Shown piece after piece: positions 48,201-57,660 of a stretch of DNA of 60,000 nt (position 1 is the first letter of the stretch; each line of letters begins with the position of its first letter). The stretch covers positions 8,522,953-8,582,952 of the forward strand of contig NC_088324.1 in the NCBI RefSeq assembly GCF_910592395.1, written 5' to 3'. The translations under genes were made by a program, and so were the position numbers. The notes under the pieces were generated by a model. The model saw only the letters and a list, made by a program, of their open reading frames with translations. It had not been told where the DNA came from and ran no database searches. Source of the stretch: Lineus longissimus. Its lineage: Eukaryota; Nemertea; Pilidiophora; Heteronemertea; Lineidae.

Positions 48201-49429
48201 TGCATAAAACCCCACAAATATGTCGTTGTCACGAATTAAGATGATTCAGATTCCATAACTTTCATCGAAATAGCTGTGTTTGCTAACGCTCTTCAAAGGA
48301 TCTATTCGATACATTGCTATGCCATTGTGATCAGGTTCAACGGTACTTGCAGGAGTACAACAGTTGTATTGCAAAATATCGCAGTATTGTATACTAACCA
48401 AGCTCCGCAAAAAAACTTTCAATATTGCAATGGATGATAAGAGATCAAAACTGAAGGAAACTCCGAACCCATTTCCTGAAAGAGGCTCTGAAGAAACGAG
48501 ATCATGTTATGTTTGTCCAACTATTGATGTGTGTTCGGCATGTTTATCTTCAGCATATGCGTATGGAATATCCCCAGCATATCTGATCAAGCAAGGGTCA
48601 GTCCGTAGGCGGTAGTTCCGGGAGCTATCACGTTGATTAGTGGCCCGGATTATCATCTGGGCCATTAGTTTCTGCTATTAAGATGCGCATGTGATCGGGG
48701 ATGTATGCACTGAGTAGAGATGTCACTGAGTCAGGTTTGTTGAACAGTGGCAGAGACAACATTGACGGAATTGCTCAAGATGCTGGAGGGGAGAGGGCCC
48801 AGTTACTGACTGGAATCGACAAGAGCATAGCTAAGAACATTGCATGGTGTTCACCAAACAATCAAAGATGGCAGACGATCACTGTCTAAATGATTATGTT
48901 CTTTTGGATGACATGATGTCCAGCCCAAAAAAAGGGATTTGATACAGGGAAAAATTATCAAGAATATTGGTAGGCTCAAACTGGTTGGATTGAGGATTTG
49001 ATTGCAAAATTCACTCATCTTTGTCCTTGAACTTGACCCTTAGCTGTTTAGACTCACCTTTGTCCTTGAACTTTGATTGTAGCTTTTTACACTCACCTTT
49101 GTCCTTGAACTTTGATCGTAGCTTGTTACACTCACGTTTGTCCTTGAACTTTGATTGTAGCTTGTTACACTCACCTCTGTCCTTGAATGTTGACCCTAGC
49201 TTGTTACACTCACCTTTGATTCTAACCTTTTTACACTCATCTATGTCCTTGAACTTTGACACCAGCTTTTCACACTCACCTTTGTCCTTGAACTTCGACC
49301 TGAAGTAATGCACCGTATATCCTGCGATGTATCGTAAGCTGACGTTTATTGGTGCCTGCCACGTGACAATGATTTTTATGGGTGAAAGTGAGCTTGCGTT
49401 GATATGACATGGCGGGCTTGGGATAAAAT
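42247..49429 (-). CDS. MEGF9: MEGF9-like type I membrane protein: FN3, three laminin-type EGF modules, TM (5' partial)
   Basis: Six minus-strand exons: 49429-49280, 45728-45549, 44665-44474, 43956-43792, 43129-43025, 42602-42247. All junctions are phase 1 and together give 381 residues plus stop. Order: one fibronectin type III domain over the first two exons (WQAPINVSLRYIAGYTVHYF...GLNPGTNYTVYLTV), three laminin-type EGF modules (first starts CICDPMGAINVS; spacing C-x2-C-x2-GF/Y throughout), one TM helix (VIGVSVTFGLIFFVIIGMLG), then a cytoplasmic tail with PFWTVELKDD and SFSS. That tail motif and the laminin-EGF/TM layout match vertebrate MEGF9, which has five EGF modules, a Pro/Thr-rich N-terminus and no FN3 that I recall. 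The assignment is therefore 'MEGF9-like'; its function is poorly known. The signal peptide lies further upstream. Introns hold a SINE, a 21-bp array and a dispersed repeat. Confidence 0.8.
42660..42905. repeat. Repeat-like sequence in the last MEGF9-like intron
   Basis: GGTGGGATCTTTAACCTGCG ... GGTTTTAAGTCTCATTCGAAGGAC has the look of a dispersed repeat found in marine invertebrate genomes (GGGATCTTTxACGTGC ... TTTACGTCTCATCCGAAGGAC). This is from memory and the family is not named. No reading frame. Confidence 0.35.
43430..43575 (-). mobile_element. tRNA-derived SINE-like relic in a MEGF9-like intron
   Basis: On the minus strand AGTGGTTTGGACTCTCGACT (A-box region, about 43,540-43,559) and TAGTTCCATCCCC (degenerate B box, about 43,512-43,524) are spaced as in a tRNA. 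A SINE-type body follows (GTGTGACTAACTCGCC). The B box departs from consensus at three positions, so it is probably inactive. Confidence 0.55.
44041..44473. other. Intron sequence, no feature recognised
   Basis: Part of the intron between the MEGF9-like exons ending at 43,956 and starting at 44,474. It has some repeat-like wording (TTCTTCTTCTTCCAT at about 44,289 and 44,018) but nothing identifiable. Confidence 0.4.
45340..45537. mobile_element. MITE-like element ending in GAGGTTTCACTGTACA
   Basis: It is rich in GTGTCC/GGACACC words (GGTGTCCTGATCACAGA, GAGAGGGTGTCCTGAATAGA, GAGGTGTCCGTTAAGAGAGG) and ends with TTTCACTGTACAGG. Related sequence occurs at about 22,478-22,645 (GGTGTCCTGATTAGAGAGG, GAGGGTGTCCTTAATAGAGA), and end fragments lie at 9,205 and 37,193. 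The TACAGTG end suggests a TA-target (Tc/mariner-type) non-autonomous element. Confidence 0.55.
46547..46961. other. Intron sequence next to the 21-bp array
   Basis: The stretch is open in one frame but shows no domain and merges into the repeat-generated frame downstream. It lies within the long intron of the MEGF9-like gene, antisense to it. Treated as non-coding. Confidence 0.6.
46962..47349. repeat. 21-bp minisatellite (~18 copies) in a MEGF9-like intron
   Basis: The unit is CATGCATGTCTCTTGGGGT plus CA (21 bases). Copies are almost identical; single variants include TTGCGGTCA and CACGCATG. With a 21-base period and no stop in the unit, all three plus frames and one minus frame stay open, explaining the long spurious frames here. 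Each unit contains ATGCAT. Confidence 0.97.
47758..47975 (-). repeat. Dispersed ~200-bp element, copy B (inverted relative to copy A)
   Basis: This is the reverse complement of 38,855-39,068, beginning at GGCTCGCTTCGATGCCGTTG. It contains a perfect TGACGTCA (CRE-like) octamer, which is TGATGTCA in copy A. It sits in the intron between the two fibronectin-type-III exons of the MEGF9-like gene. Confidence 0.85.
49011..49310 (-). repeat. 39-bp minisatellite made from a MEGF9-like exon end plus its 5' splice site
   Basis: On the minus strand the exon end (AAGTTCAAGGACAAAG) and donor (GTGAGTGTxAxAAGCTx) recur about eight times, mostly every 39 bases. Most copies keep AAAG|GTGAGT or a close form (AGAG, AAAC); two have lost the GT (ATGAGT). 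The frame remains open through the whole array (repeating SKFKDKGECNKLQ) and each retained donor is in phase 1. Confidence 0.85.
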
Positions 49430-49499
49430 CTGGAAGCAGAAAAGAAGACAGTTCGATAAGTCTCGGATGCAACAGGGGCTATTCAACATTCTGTGTCTT

Positions 49500-49700
49500 T
49501 CAAAAGCTGTTTATTTATTATTGGTAAAATGCCTGGCACAACTGATTCCTGGAAGAAATGGAAAATAGGATTGGCTGAAAGTAGCAAGCAATATATAGTG
49601 TTAATAAAATCATGGAACGTTACCCAGTTCACAGTATTAGGAACTTGAACCTAATACGTAGACGGATGGGGGGCCATCATAAAAATAGCAGAGAGCTTGA
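49500..49700. other. Unique intergenic or upstream intron sequence
   Basis: No feature recognised between the FN3 exon and the duplicated block at 49.7 kb. Confidence 0.4.
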
Positions 49701-49714
49701 GTCGTGTACTTTGA

Positions 49715-49947
49715 ATTTTCTAACAATACTAAATTTGCCCTCACACTTGGTGCAATACAAGCAAAAAAGACACTTTGCTATTCTGACAAGAAACAACATG
49801 TCTGCAAGATTTTCTAACAATACTAAATTTGCCCTCACACTTGGTACAATCAGAGTCTTTCTATACAATTGTATAGAAAGACTCTGGTACAATACAAGCA
49901 AAAAAGACTCTTTGCTTTTCTGACAAGAAACAACATGTCTGCAAGAT
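49715..49947. repeat. ~95-bp tandem duplication, one copy carrying a palindromic insertion
   Basis: Both copies contain TTTTCTAACAATACTAAATT and TTTGCCCTCACACTTGGT and end GACAAGAAACAACATGTCTG. The first (about 49,715-49,807) is uninterrupted (TTGGTGCAATACAAGC). The second (about 49,810-49,947) has an extra ~43 bases at the equivalent point. Confidence 0.9.
49844..49893. mobile_element. 36-bp perfect palindrome flanked by GTACAAT direct repeats (micro-MITE candidate)
   Basis: Bases 49,851-49,886 are a perfect palindrome with left half CAGAGTCTTTCTATACAA. It is flanked on both sides by GTACAAT (7 bases; 8 if the final G is counted outside). The empty version of the site is in the sister duplicate at about 49,750. 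The CAGAG end and 8-bp-type duplication are compatible with hAT transposase mobilisation. Confidence 0.65.
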
Positions 49948-50199
49948 GTTCAAAAAACCTAAAACGAGAAGCTCTCCCAAAAAATTCAGACCACATAATG
50001 ACAAGTGCTATTATTGACTTGTGCACCAGAACTAATTAGTTTCTGCACACACAAGTAAATATATCAAGTGGCTGCATGAACTACTTGTAAGAACTATCAG
50101 GAAAAGGAAGTGAGATTATTGGTTTCTTGTCAAAAGATGACAAGTTCATTACCAAATATGCGATACGCAATTATGATTTTTTGAAAAGTTAATGTTCGC

Positions 50200-50369
50200 T
50201 ATGTTCAGTTCTTGCTAAATGCAATATTGGAACTGTCTGCAGAATGGTTGTAAATGGGTTGGGGAGAGTGGGGTAATGAAACGGACAAAAATCGTCTTTT
50301 GCCAGATTTCTCAGTTGCTACAGTGACGAGAATGCAAAGAAACAACCACTGTTCCGCGACTCCAGACAT
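50200..50369 (-). CDS. Possible signal-peptide first exon of the MEGF9-like gene
   Basis: An ATG at 50,369-50,367 opens MSGVAEQWLFLCILVTVATE, a plausible secretion signal (hydrophobic WLFLCILVTVA). It is 0.9 kb upstream of the first recognised exon on the same strand and downstream of a TATA-like box. The weak point is the donor: the next exon needs a phase-1 junction and I see only a non-canonical TCTG|GCAAAA there. It may be unrelated. Confidence 0.3.
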
Positions 50370-50420
50370 TTGTGGAGTAAAAGAGGGGATACCACCAAAA
50401 ATGTTCCACACTAAGTGCGC

Positions 50421-50429
50421 CTTTTTATA
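50421..50429 (-). promoter_or_regulatory. TATA-like box (TATAAAAAG)
   Basis: On the minus strand TATAAAAAGGCGC lies about 52-60 bases upstream of the ATG at 50,369, with room for a start site about 30 bases downstream of the box. Suggested as a core promoter of the MEGF9-like gene from spacing only. Confidence 0.3.
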
Positions 50430-50964
50430 ATCGAAGGAACCCCTCTTTTCCCCGTCTGACTCAGAAAGTAATCTCGAGCTCTCCTCACTCCCTTGATGAT
50501 CCTCCCCAATAAAAACATCTTCATCATCTCACCAGCACGTTTCCGCAATCTCATCTCGCAACACTGCCTACAATCACAGCACGACAATCATTTATGACAC
50601 TCAAAGAGCGAACGCTTCAAGCGAATAAACGAGAAGTTATTTAAGATGTGCGATACCAGCAGTCTGGCGACACATATCGAACGTAGTAACAGTACATTTC
50701 AATAATCCGGTTACTGTACACAACATTGATCTTCCCCAGCAGGGTCAGATGAGACGGCAACATCGATTTTATGTGTTTGTGGGCAAATCACGGGCAAAGA
50801 TACTCTAGTTTCACCGATATAAGACCGGTTCTGAATATTCAATTCTAGATATTGTGCATAATGGTAGTTCGATGCCATTCAATTTCAACATGTTCAATTT
50901 GGATAGACAATGGACTGGCACCACACCAAGTTGTTCAATGGTCGTGATGTCATGTTCATGGGCT
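50430..50964. other. Intergenic sequence, nothing recognised
   Basis: Unique sequence upstream of the possible MEGF9-like promoter. No gene or repeat recognised. Confidence 0.45.
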
Positions 50965-51100
50965 GTCGGAGTGGCACAGAGGTAACATCAGCGCCTGTCA
51001 CCTCTGAGGTCCTGTGTTCGATTCCTAGTCGGTCCCGGCACACTCACTCATCTCTTCGACAGCGTAGCATTAACCCTTCAAAGAATCAATTATCAGATAT
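50965..51100 (+). mobile_element. tRNA-derived SINE head
   Basis: GTCGGAGTGGCACAGAGG holds an A-box-like TGGCACAGAGG (50,972-50,982), and TGTTCGATTCC (51,015-51,025) matches the RNA polymerase III B box at 10 of 11 positions. The ~74-base spacing is tRNA-like but no cloverleaf with a clear anticodon is kept. It is followed by a CACTCACTCATCTC tail and then unrelated repeats. Confidence 0.65.
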
Positions 51101-51132
51101 CACGTTTAGGAACATAGCTTGTGATAATCACA

Positions 51133-52493
51133 ATAGATTCAACCCAGGGCCCATCATAGATTCAACGCTGGGCCATCATAGACTCTACCATGGACCATCA
51201 TAGATTCTACTATGGGCCATCATAGACTCAACCATGGACACATCATAGATTCTACTATGGGCCATCATAGATTCTACTATGGGCCATCATAGACTCTACC
51301 ATGGGCCCATCATAGACTCTACCATGGGCCCATCATAGACTCTACCATGGGCCCATCATAGACTCTACCATGGGCCATCATAGATTCTACTATGGGCCAT
51401 CATAGACTCTACCATGGGCCCATCATAGACTCTACCATGTGAACATCATAGATTCTACTATGGGCCATCATAGACTCTACCATGGGCCAGTCATAGACTC
51501 TACTATGGGCCATCATAGACTCTACCATGGGCATGTCATAGATTCCACTATGGGCCATCATAGACTCTACCATGGGCACATCATAGATTCTACTATGGGC
51601 CATCATAGACTCTACCATGGGCCAGTCATAGACTCTACCATGGGCACATCATAGATTCTACTATGGGCCATCATAGACTCTACCATGGGCACATCATAGA
51701 TTCTATTATGGGCCATCATAGACTCTACCATGGGCACATCATAGATTCTACTATGGGCCATCATAGACTCTACCATGGGCCAGTCATAGACTCTACCATG
51801 GGCACATCATAGATTCTACTATGGGCCATCATAGACTCTACCATGGGCACATCATAGATTCTATTATGGGCCATCATAGACTCTACCATGGGCACATCAT
51901 AGATTCTACTATGGGCCATCATAGACTCTACCATGTGAACATCAAAGATTCTACTATGGGCCATCATAGACTTTACCATGGGCATGTCATAGATTCCACT
52001 ATGGGCCATCATAGACTCTACCATGGGCCAGTCATAGACTCTACCATGGGCACATCATAGATTCTACTATGGACCATCATAGACTCTACCATGGGCCATC
52101 ATAGACTCTACCATGGGCATGTCATAGATTCCACTATGGGCCATCATAGACTCTTCCATGGGCATGTCATAGATTCTACTATGGGCCATCATAGACTCTA
52201 CCATGGGCACATCATAGATTCTACTATGGGCCATCATAGACTCTACCATGGGCATGTCATAGATTCTATTATGGGCCGTCATAGACTCTACCATGGGCCA
52301 GTCATAGACTCTACCATGGGCACATCATAGACTCTACCATGGGCACATCATAGATTCTACTATGGGCCATCATAGACTCTACCATGGGCCCATCATAGAC
52401 TCTACCATGGGCCCATCATAGACTCTACCATGGGCCCATCATAGACTCTACCATGGGCCCATCATAGACTCTACCATGGGCCCATCATAGATT
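51133..52493. repeat. 22/45-bp minisatellite (~60 half-units) with palindromic CCATGG
   Basis: Two half-units alternate: CATCATAGACTCTACCATGG and CATCATAGATTCTACTATGG, with short GC, GCC, GCACAT, GCATGT or GCCAGT joints. The resulting 45-base dimer is a multiple of three, so frames reading IIDSTMGHHRLYHG stay open on both strands. Joint types recur in the same order across several hundred bases, indicating higher-order duplication. No gene. Confidence 0.96.
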
Positions 52494-53504
52494 CTTTGAT
52501 GGAAACATCCTGGTTCTGAATCCTGATACACCCACCATAATCTGAGCTCCTTCCTGAGCTTTGCCAAGGAAGAAAACGAAACAAGTTTTTCTCCGGTAAA
52601 AGCACACCCATTCTGACACAAATTAGAATGTCCAGAGATAAAGCTGATCTACGACAGGACGTGCCACAGGCTACAACAATATTGATTAATCTCCGGATTT
52701 TTGGTGGGCGGGAGCATATCTTTTTTGGGATGAATGTAATGGAGAATGTGAAAGTACGATGACACTCAAAAGAAACCTTACTAATAAGAGATACGGTAGG
52801 GGGTGATACAGGGATACCCGAAAGAAACTTTACTGATTAGAGATGCGGTGTGGGCGAGTCGTCAGCGTGTTGTACGTATTCTTAAGGATACCACATGGTT
52901 TGCAAGAAAAAATGGCCCCATCTAGCAGAATCAGCAAACTGGTATGCATAGTAACTGTACCTCTGGTGCATTGGTTGTGTATAACTGCATTTCTATTTTC
53001 CTGGACCACCAGTAATGACGAACACTGTACCCTTAAGAGGTTTGTCCATTGTAAATCAAGTTGACAAAAATGCAAATTTACTATATGGCTATTTCCTGTT
53101 GGAACTCTTTCAATCGACAATGAGTTTACCCTCAATAAGACATAGCACGTCGTCCCTGCCATCACCGGCCGTGTCACGATGAACAACAACTTGATTGATT
53201 TATCCGGACAAGGTACGAACAAATCATTTGTAAATGACACGAGGGATTTACCCGTCCTCCGAGTAGGGGATGAGTAATGACCGTGTCATTCTGAAGTGAT
53301 GTGGTCACGAACATGATGGTCCCATGGTTTCGGGTTCAGGTGGTCATGGCAATAAGGCTTATGCACGGTCTGCTGGCTTGACTTCAGCTAAATTAGATGG
53401 TCGTGTCCAAGAGGATTGAGCATCCTCCTAGGAGGGGGCATAGAGTAGCAGGCCAGCTATTATGAGAATTTCAGAGTTCCCCACTCCCTTCGTCAGCGTG
53501 GATT
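52494..53504. other. Intergenic sequence, nothing supported
   Basis: A minus-strand open stretch of 136 codons (52,830-53,240) has no recognisable domain and no splice or start support. A short local duplication of GAAAGAAACTTTACTxATxAGAGAT occurs at about 52,770 and 52,820. Confidence 0.5.
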
Positions 53505-53826
53505 CCAGAGATCACCCGTAGAGGGATATGGAAACTCGACCCCTCTGGGGAGGATTCCAGAGATCACCCTTAGAGGGATATGGAAACTCGATCCCTCTGG
53601 GGAGGATTCCAGAGTTCATCATAGAGGGATATGGAGACTCGACCCCTCTGGGGAGGATTCCAGAGATCACCCGTAGAGAGAGATGGAAACACGACCCCTC
53701 TGGGGAGGATTCCAGAGTTTACTGGTAGAGGGATATGGAAACTCAATCCCTCTGTGGAGGATTCCAAAGTTTACCGGTAGAGAGATATGGAAACTCGATC
53801 CCTCTGGAGGATTCCAGAGTTTACAG
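53505..53826. repeat. 52-bp minisatellite (~6 copies)
   Basis: The unit is ATTCCAGAGATCACCCGTAG, AGGGATATGGAAACTCGA, CCCCTCTGGGGAGG. Period 52 is shown by starts at 53,554 and 53,606. Each unit has a potential small hairpin CCCCTCTGGGG. Later units swap ATCACCC for TTTACTGG. Confidence 0.92.
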
Positions 53827-54059
53827 AAGCAGATTTTAAGTGACATCACTTACGTCATGATGGTGCAAGACTTTTTAGGCAGAAATAGTAAAAAATGTCT
53901 ATTAATCAAAGTTTTTTTTTGGACAAATGCATAACCACCCTGTACTGCTAACACGAAATCCAACTCGAGTGGTTCTGCTATGATAATAGTGTGTAGAATA
54001 TCAACAAGCCAAAGTTTGTTCTGACCACGCAATTCTTCTTCCTTCATGACGACAGAGTA

Positions 54060-55190
54060 ATTGAGAACCTACGCACCTACGAGACATGAATAATGAGACA
54101 GCCAGACGTTCATTTCTGAGACATACTCACTGCCGATACGAATACTCTATGAAGGTTTTTTAGTTCAGGAATGAAACTGGCAGGAACGGCGTGAGTTATA
54201 GCTGACAGTCAATACTCCTTTGAGGACATTGAAACAGTGCCACACTTCTTTGCAGAAGATGGAACAAAATTTCCAGGAATTGTATCCGATTAAGCATGCA
54301 TATACCAGACTCTGCTATGGTATGCATTTGCCAGAAACCGGATACAAGATCTTTAAACGTCTCCTGCTGATTGCCACGCTGATTCAAAGTCAACCCACAA
54401 AACCTTAGAACAAAAGTTTTCAAAGGAGTGTAGGCCTGCTTAAGAATACAGGGCTCAGTCCTGATGGAATGACAGCATCCCAGAAACCTTCTAATTTCCT
54501 GATATGATGATGGATAAGTGTAATCCCACACACGTACGAAATGACAAATGCGACAGCTAGAACTGTCATCGCCGAGATGAGTATCCTAGCTGCCATGAAT
54601 ATTTGATGAAGCTTGTAAGGCATGACTTAAACATGTTAAAGGAGGAGTGGCGTGATTTCAGTGCCCGTTAAACAAGACGTGTGTGGGAGTAATGAGATGA
54701 TGGAGAGACTATGCAGTATCTTCCTTGTTCAGAATGGGTCGATGAAGCCAGGATAGGCAAAGAAAAAGACAAGCTGCAACAGCTATAGTTATTGCTTCTC
54801 AGATATAGATCTATGAGCAAGCAAGTTGATGTGGAGAGTAAATAGAACTACTGATCACCTCGGGATGCGCGACCTAAGTCACTGATACACAAGCCATACG
54901 TGAGACTAAGGTGATGACGGAGAGATAGGCATTTTCTCCCTTGTTCAGAATGGGTCGATGAAGCCAGGATAGGCAAAGAAAAAGACAAGCTGCAACAGCT
55001 ATAGTTATTGCTTCTCAGATATAGATCTATGAGCAAGCAAGTCAATTCAAAGACACAATCCCCCCACCAATAAATCGTCAACTGTAGTGCTGTGACCATA
55101 CTCCCCAATAAGCCAGTAAAAAGAATTGGTATGCAGGATAAGCCACCTCGTCCGTAGGCAGAAAAGACATAACCAAAAGGATATAGTGGC
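54060..55190 (-). pseudogene. Possible duplicated membrane-helix exons (doubtful gene or pseudogene)
   Basis: Reading the minus strand, three blocks encode hydrophobic helices. About 55,185-55,070: GRGGLSCIPILFTGLLGSMV. About 55,015-54,890: ITIAVAACLFLCLSWLHRP, with a GTATGG donor after it. About 54,610-54,530: FMAARILISAMTVLAVAFVI. The second has a sister copy at about 54,800-54,680 interrupted by a TAG; the third has a decayed sister at about 54,135-54,050 with two stops. The pattern could be a small multi-pass membrane protein gene with exon duplications, now dying, or chance hydrophobicity. No family recognised with confidence; the first block only loosely recalls CD20/MS4A-type helices. 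Confidence 0.25.
54672..55045. repeat. ~130-bp direct duplication
   Basis: CTTGTTCAGAATGGGTCGAT through AGATATAGATCTATGAGCAA (about 110 bases) occurs at 54,724-54,826 and again at 54,942-55,044, essentially identical. The 5' flanks (GAGATGATGGAGAGA / GGTGATGACGGAGAGA) also align but are diverged, so the core may have been homogenised. Confidence 0.9.
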
Positions 55191-55199
55191 ATGGAAGTT

Positions 55200-57600
55200 T
55201 TCCTAAATAGCTGTCTAAATGGAATTGCAGATATTTTCCACTACTCGTCATTATTGGATGGATATCGATATCAATTTATATCAACTCTCTCGACCCCTGG
55301 TCTTTGTCATCTTGGAATCTCACTGAGGAGCCCTGCCAGTTGTGACCCGAGACCCCCCCCCCCCGTGAGGAGAAATAGCGAACCAGCAAAACTTGGGCCA
55401 CCACTACGTGGTGCTTACTGTCACTCGATTATTGTATTGTTGTGGCAAAGACGTGACTTCAATTTTGTCCGAGTTTTGACGTCATCCTGACCCATACCCT
55501 TAAGAAAATCGGCACCGCCGACTGGGATGCCCATACCCTAGTCGCTGTCACATACTAATATTCAATATTCGTGCCATGATATTTTGCTCGGATGATAAAA
55601 TACTGATTCTGTCCCAGTTTATGTAACCATTGGTTATATGTCATTACCCTGCACAAGTCTCTATCCCCTCACGGTTATGTACACTGAGGAGTTATTTGCC
55701 AACAGATTTTGCAGTCTCTTTCCCAATATGATCTTATATATACGAGATAATTAGTATTCCCACCATGGCCAGCGTGACATATTGCTCATACAATAAGGAG
55801 TATCAAATCGTCTGAAGATTTGTCTCGTATGCCACTTGGTCATTTGCTGAAGGATATCGCAACAGCCTGGGGAATTACTAATCCCACACCCACACCTCTT
55901 TCAGCGGTGTGACAAGTATACTCAGCACGACAATGGTGTAAATTAGCAAGTCGTACGGGCAGTTTTTGTGTCCAAATCGGGGCTTACCACGCCCTTCCTG
56001 GGACCCAACGTTGTGTTTTTAGTTATATTATTGCAGCAAAACTCCATGGTCTTTTGCTGGAAAATCTCTACTGCATTGGGGCTAAAGTCTTCTCGTCAGG
56101 CCTGCTTCTTTGATAGAAATAACCACCCATTGCTGGGACATGGATGTGCATACCTCTACCTATGCGAGTGACCCCCCAAGAATGACATCCCAAAGCCCCA
56201 ATCAGCCCTTCACTATAGTATGCCTGGCCTTGTCGTTAGCATAAGTGTTGGTTAAATCGGTGATGGAGAAGGCATGATAAGGACACAAATCTAGGGTGCT
56301 TAAGGTCAAGATATACCGGCCACCAAGTTAGTTGGTGACGTGTCCTTCCTGTCTGAGTTTGTAAACTTGACATTCCTTACCAACAAAATATCTCGAACTT
56401 GCTCTCTATCTGGGACACCCTGTAGACGATAGCATTCAGGTTACAAGACTGATCATGATGAGCCTTATCGTTGCGGTACATTCAGCATCAATCAGTCGTT
56501 CAATAATAACTCAATTTTCTTCAGTTTGGTCGCGGATCAATCGCGATATAAACAGTGCTACGCTATGCTCAATAACAAAGGTCTGAATTTACAGCATTCG
56601 TGAATCGATGGCAAGTCGCGAGCGCTCAGTCACTTTGCCTTACAGACCTACCAGGCTATGTGCCAGTGCAAGTTGTTTGATATCGCTTGCTCTGGCTTTT
56701 CATTTATGGGCATTAACACTTTTTGGTTTTCAGATCTGGCCTGTTGGTGGCCTAACAGTGAACAAAGTAGATCAAAAATTTAGTATCAAAAGTCATCTGA
56801 CTGATAGGTAGATTAAAAACTACAACAGGCAGGTCACACCTTACATAGTCGCCATACGTCCACTAAATGTCATTGATACCATGACCTAGACACTCATCGA
56901 CAATTTAAATGGAGCAAGCAAAAAAAAATCAATGTATTTCGAAGAAATGGTTTCTTCGAATCCAAGAACAGAATAGATTGGCTGGTTTATAGACACTGGA
57001 TAGGATCACAGCACAGCTAACGTTTCCAACAGTTTAGCAAAATAAACAGGACTACAGTGTGTTGGGACATTCGACAGCTGGGTTTCAGTTGTAGCACACA
57101 CGAAGTGGAAATCAAGAACATTTTCACTTCCTGTATGATCCACTGCCACGAAGTTTATAATTGTGTCAATATTTCAAAACGGTAGGTTTTTGTACTTTAG
57201 ACGTTTTCAAACAAACATAAAATGCATTCCACTTCCAGTCCATAAATTTTGAACAAAAGAAGTTTTCTAGACAGCATCATCTCAGTACAATGCTCGACTA
57301 TCAGTGGAAGCAGTCTTTTTACCTAGAGCCTTCTCGAAATGATTAAAATCCAGTCCAGACACATGTGTAATGGTAAATAACAATGTATAGGGTACTTTTC
57401 CTTGGGGTTGGAGCCCTTCCTCAAAGTGCTCATAAGCCAAAGTCAGACAAAGCGTTTTCAAAGGTCTGCATTTAAACAGCTATTTCTTTAAAAATTGTTT
57501 GAAATTCTCCCGATTGTCTAAATTCTGCAGACGCTCAGAAAAGAGTTCCAATGCAGGGGCCCGCCCGCAGCTGAAAAGCTTTGATCCTTGTACACAGTCC
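55200..57600. other. Intergenic region upstream of the TRIM-type gene
   Basis: No gene was recognised on either strand. It includes a 13-base C run at about 55,352 and generally unique sequence. The 5' untranslated exon(s) and promoter of the TRIM-type gene must lie here or nearby, because a splice acceptor precedes its ATG. Confidence 0.5.
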
Positions 57601-57627
57601 CAGTAAAACGAATAACTCTAAGCTCTG

Positions 57628-57640
57628 TTTATCATTGCAG
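57628..57640 (+). other. 3' splice site before the TRIM-type start codon
   Basis: TTTATCATTGCAG precedes ACTGAAAGAACACC and the ATG at 57,661. This suggests a 5' UTR intron ending at 57,640. Confidence 0.6.
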
Positions 57641-57660
57641 ACTGAAAGAACACCAGTCCG

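Noticed and set aside
51409-52330. Open frames reading IIDSTMGHHRLYHG and its reverse-strand counterparts
   Set aside because: The 45-bp dimeric repeat keeps frames open on both strands; no start context or flanking coding sequence.
52830-53240. 136-codon minus-strand frame
   Set aside because: No domain, biased composition typical of non-coding sequence, no conserved pattern recognised.
53505-53826. Repeat periods of 21, 31, 52 and 62 as multiples of the DNA helical turn
   Set aside because: Other arrays in the window have periods of 18, 39, 45 and 49, so there is no consistent helical rule.
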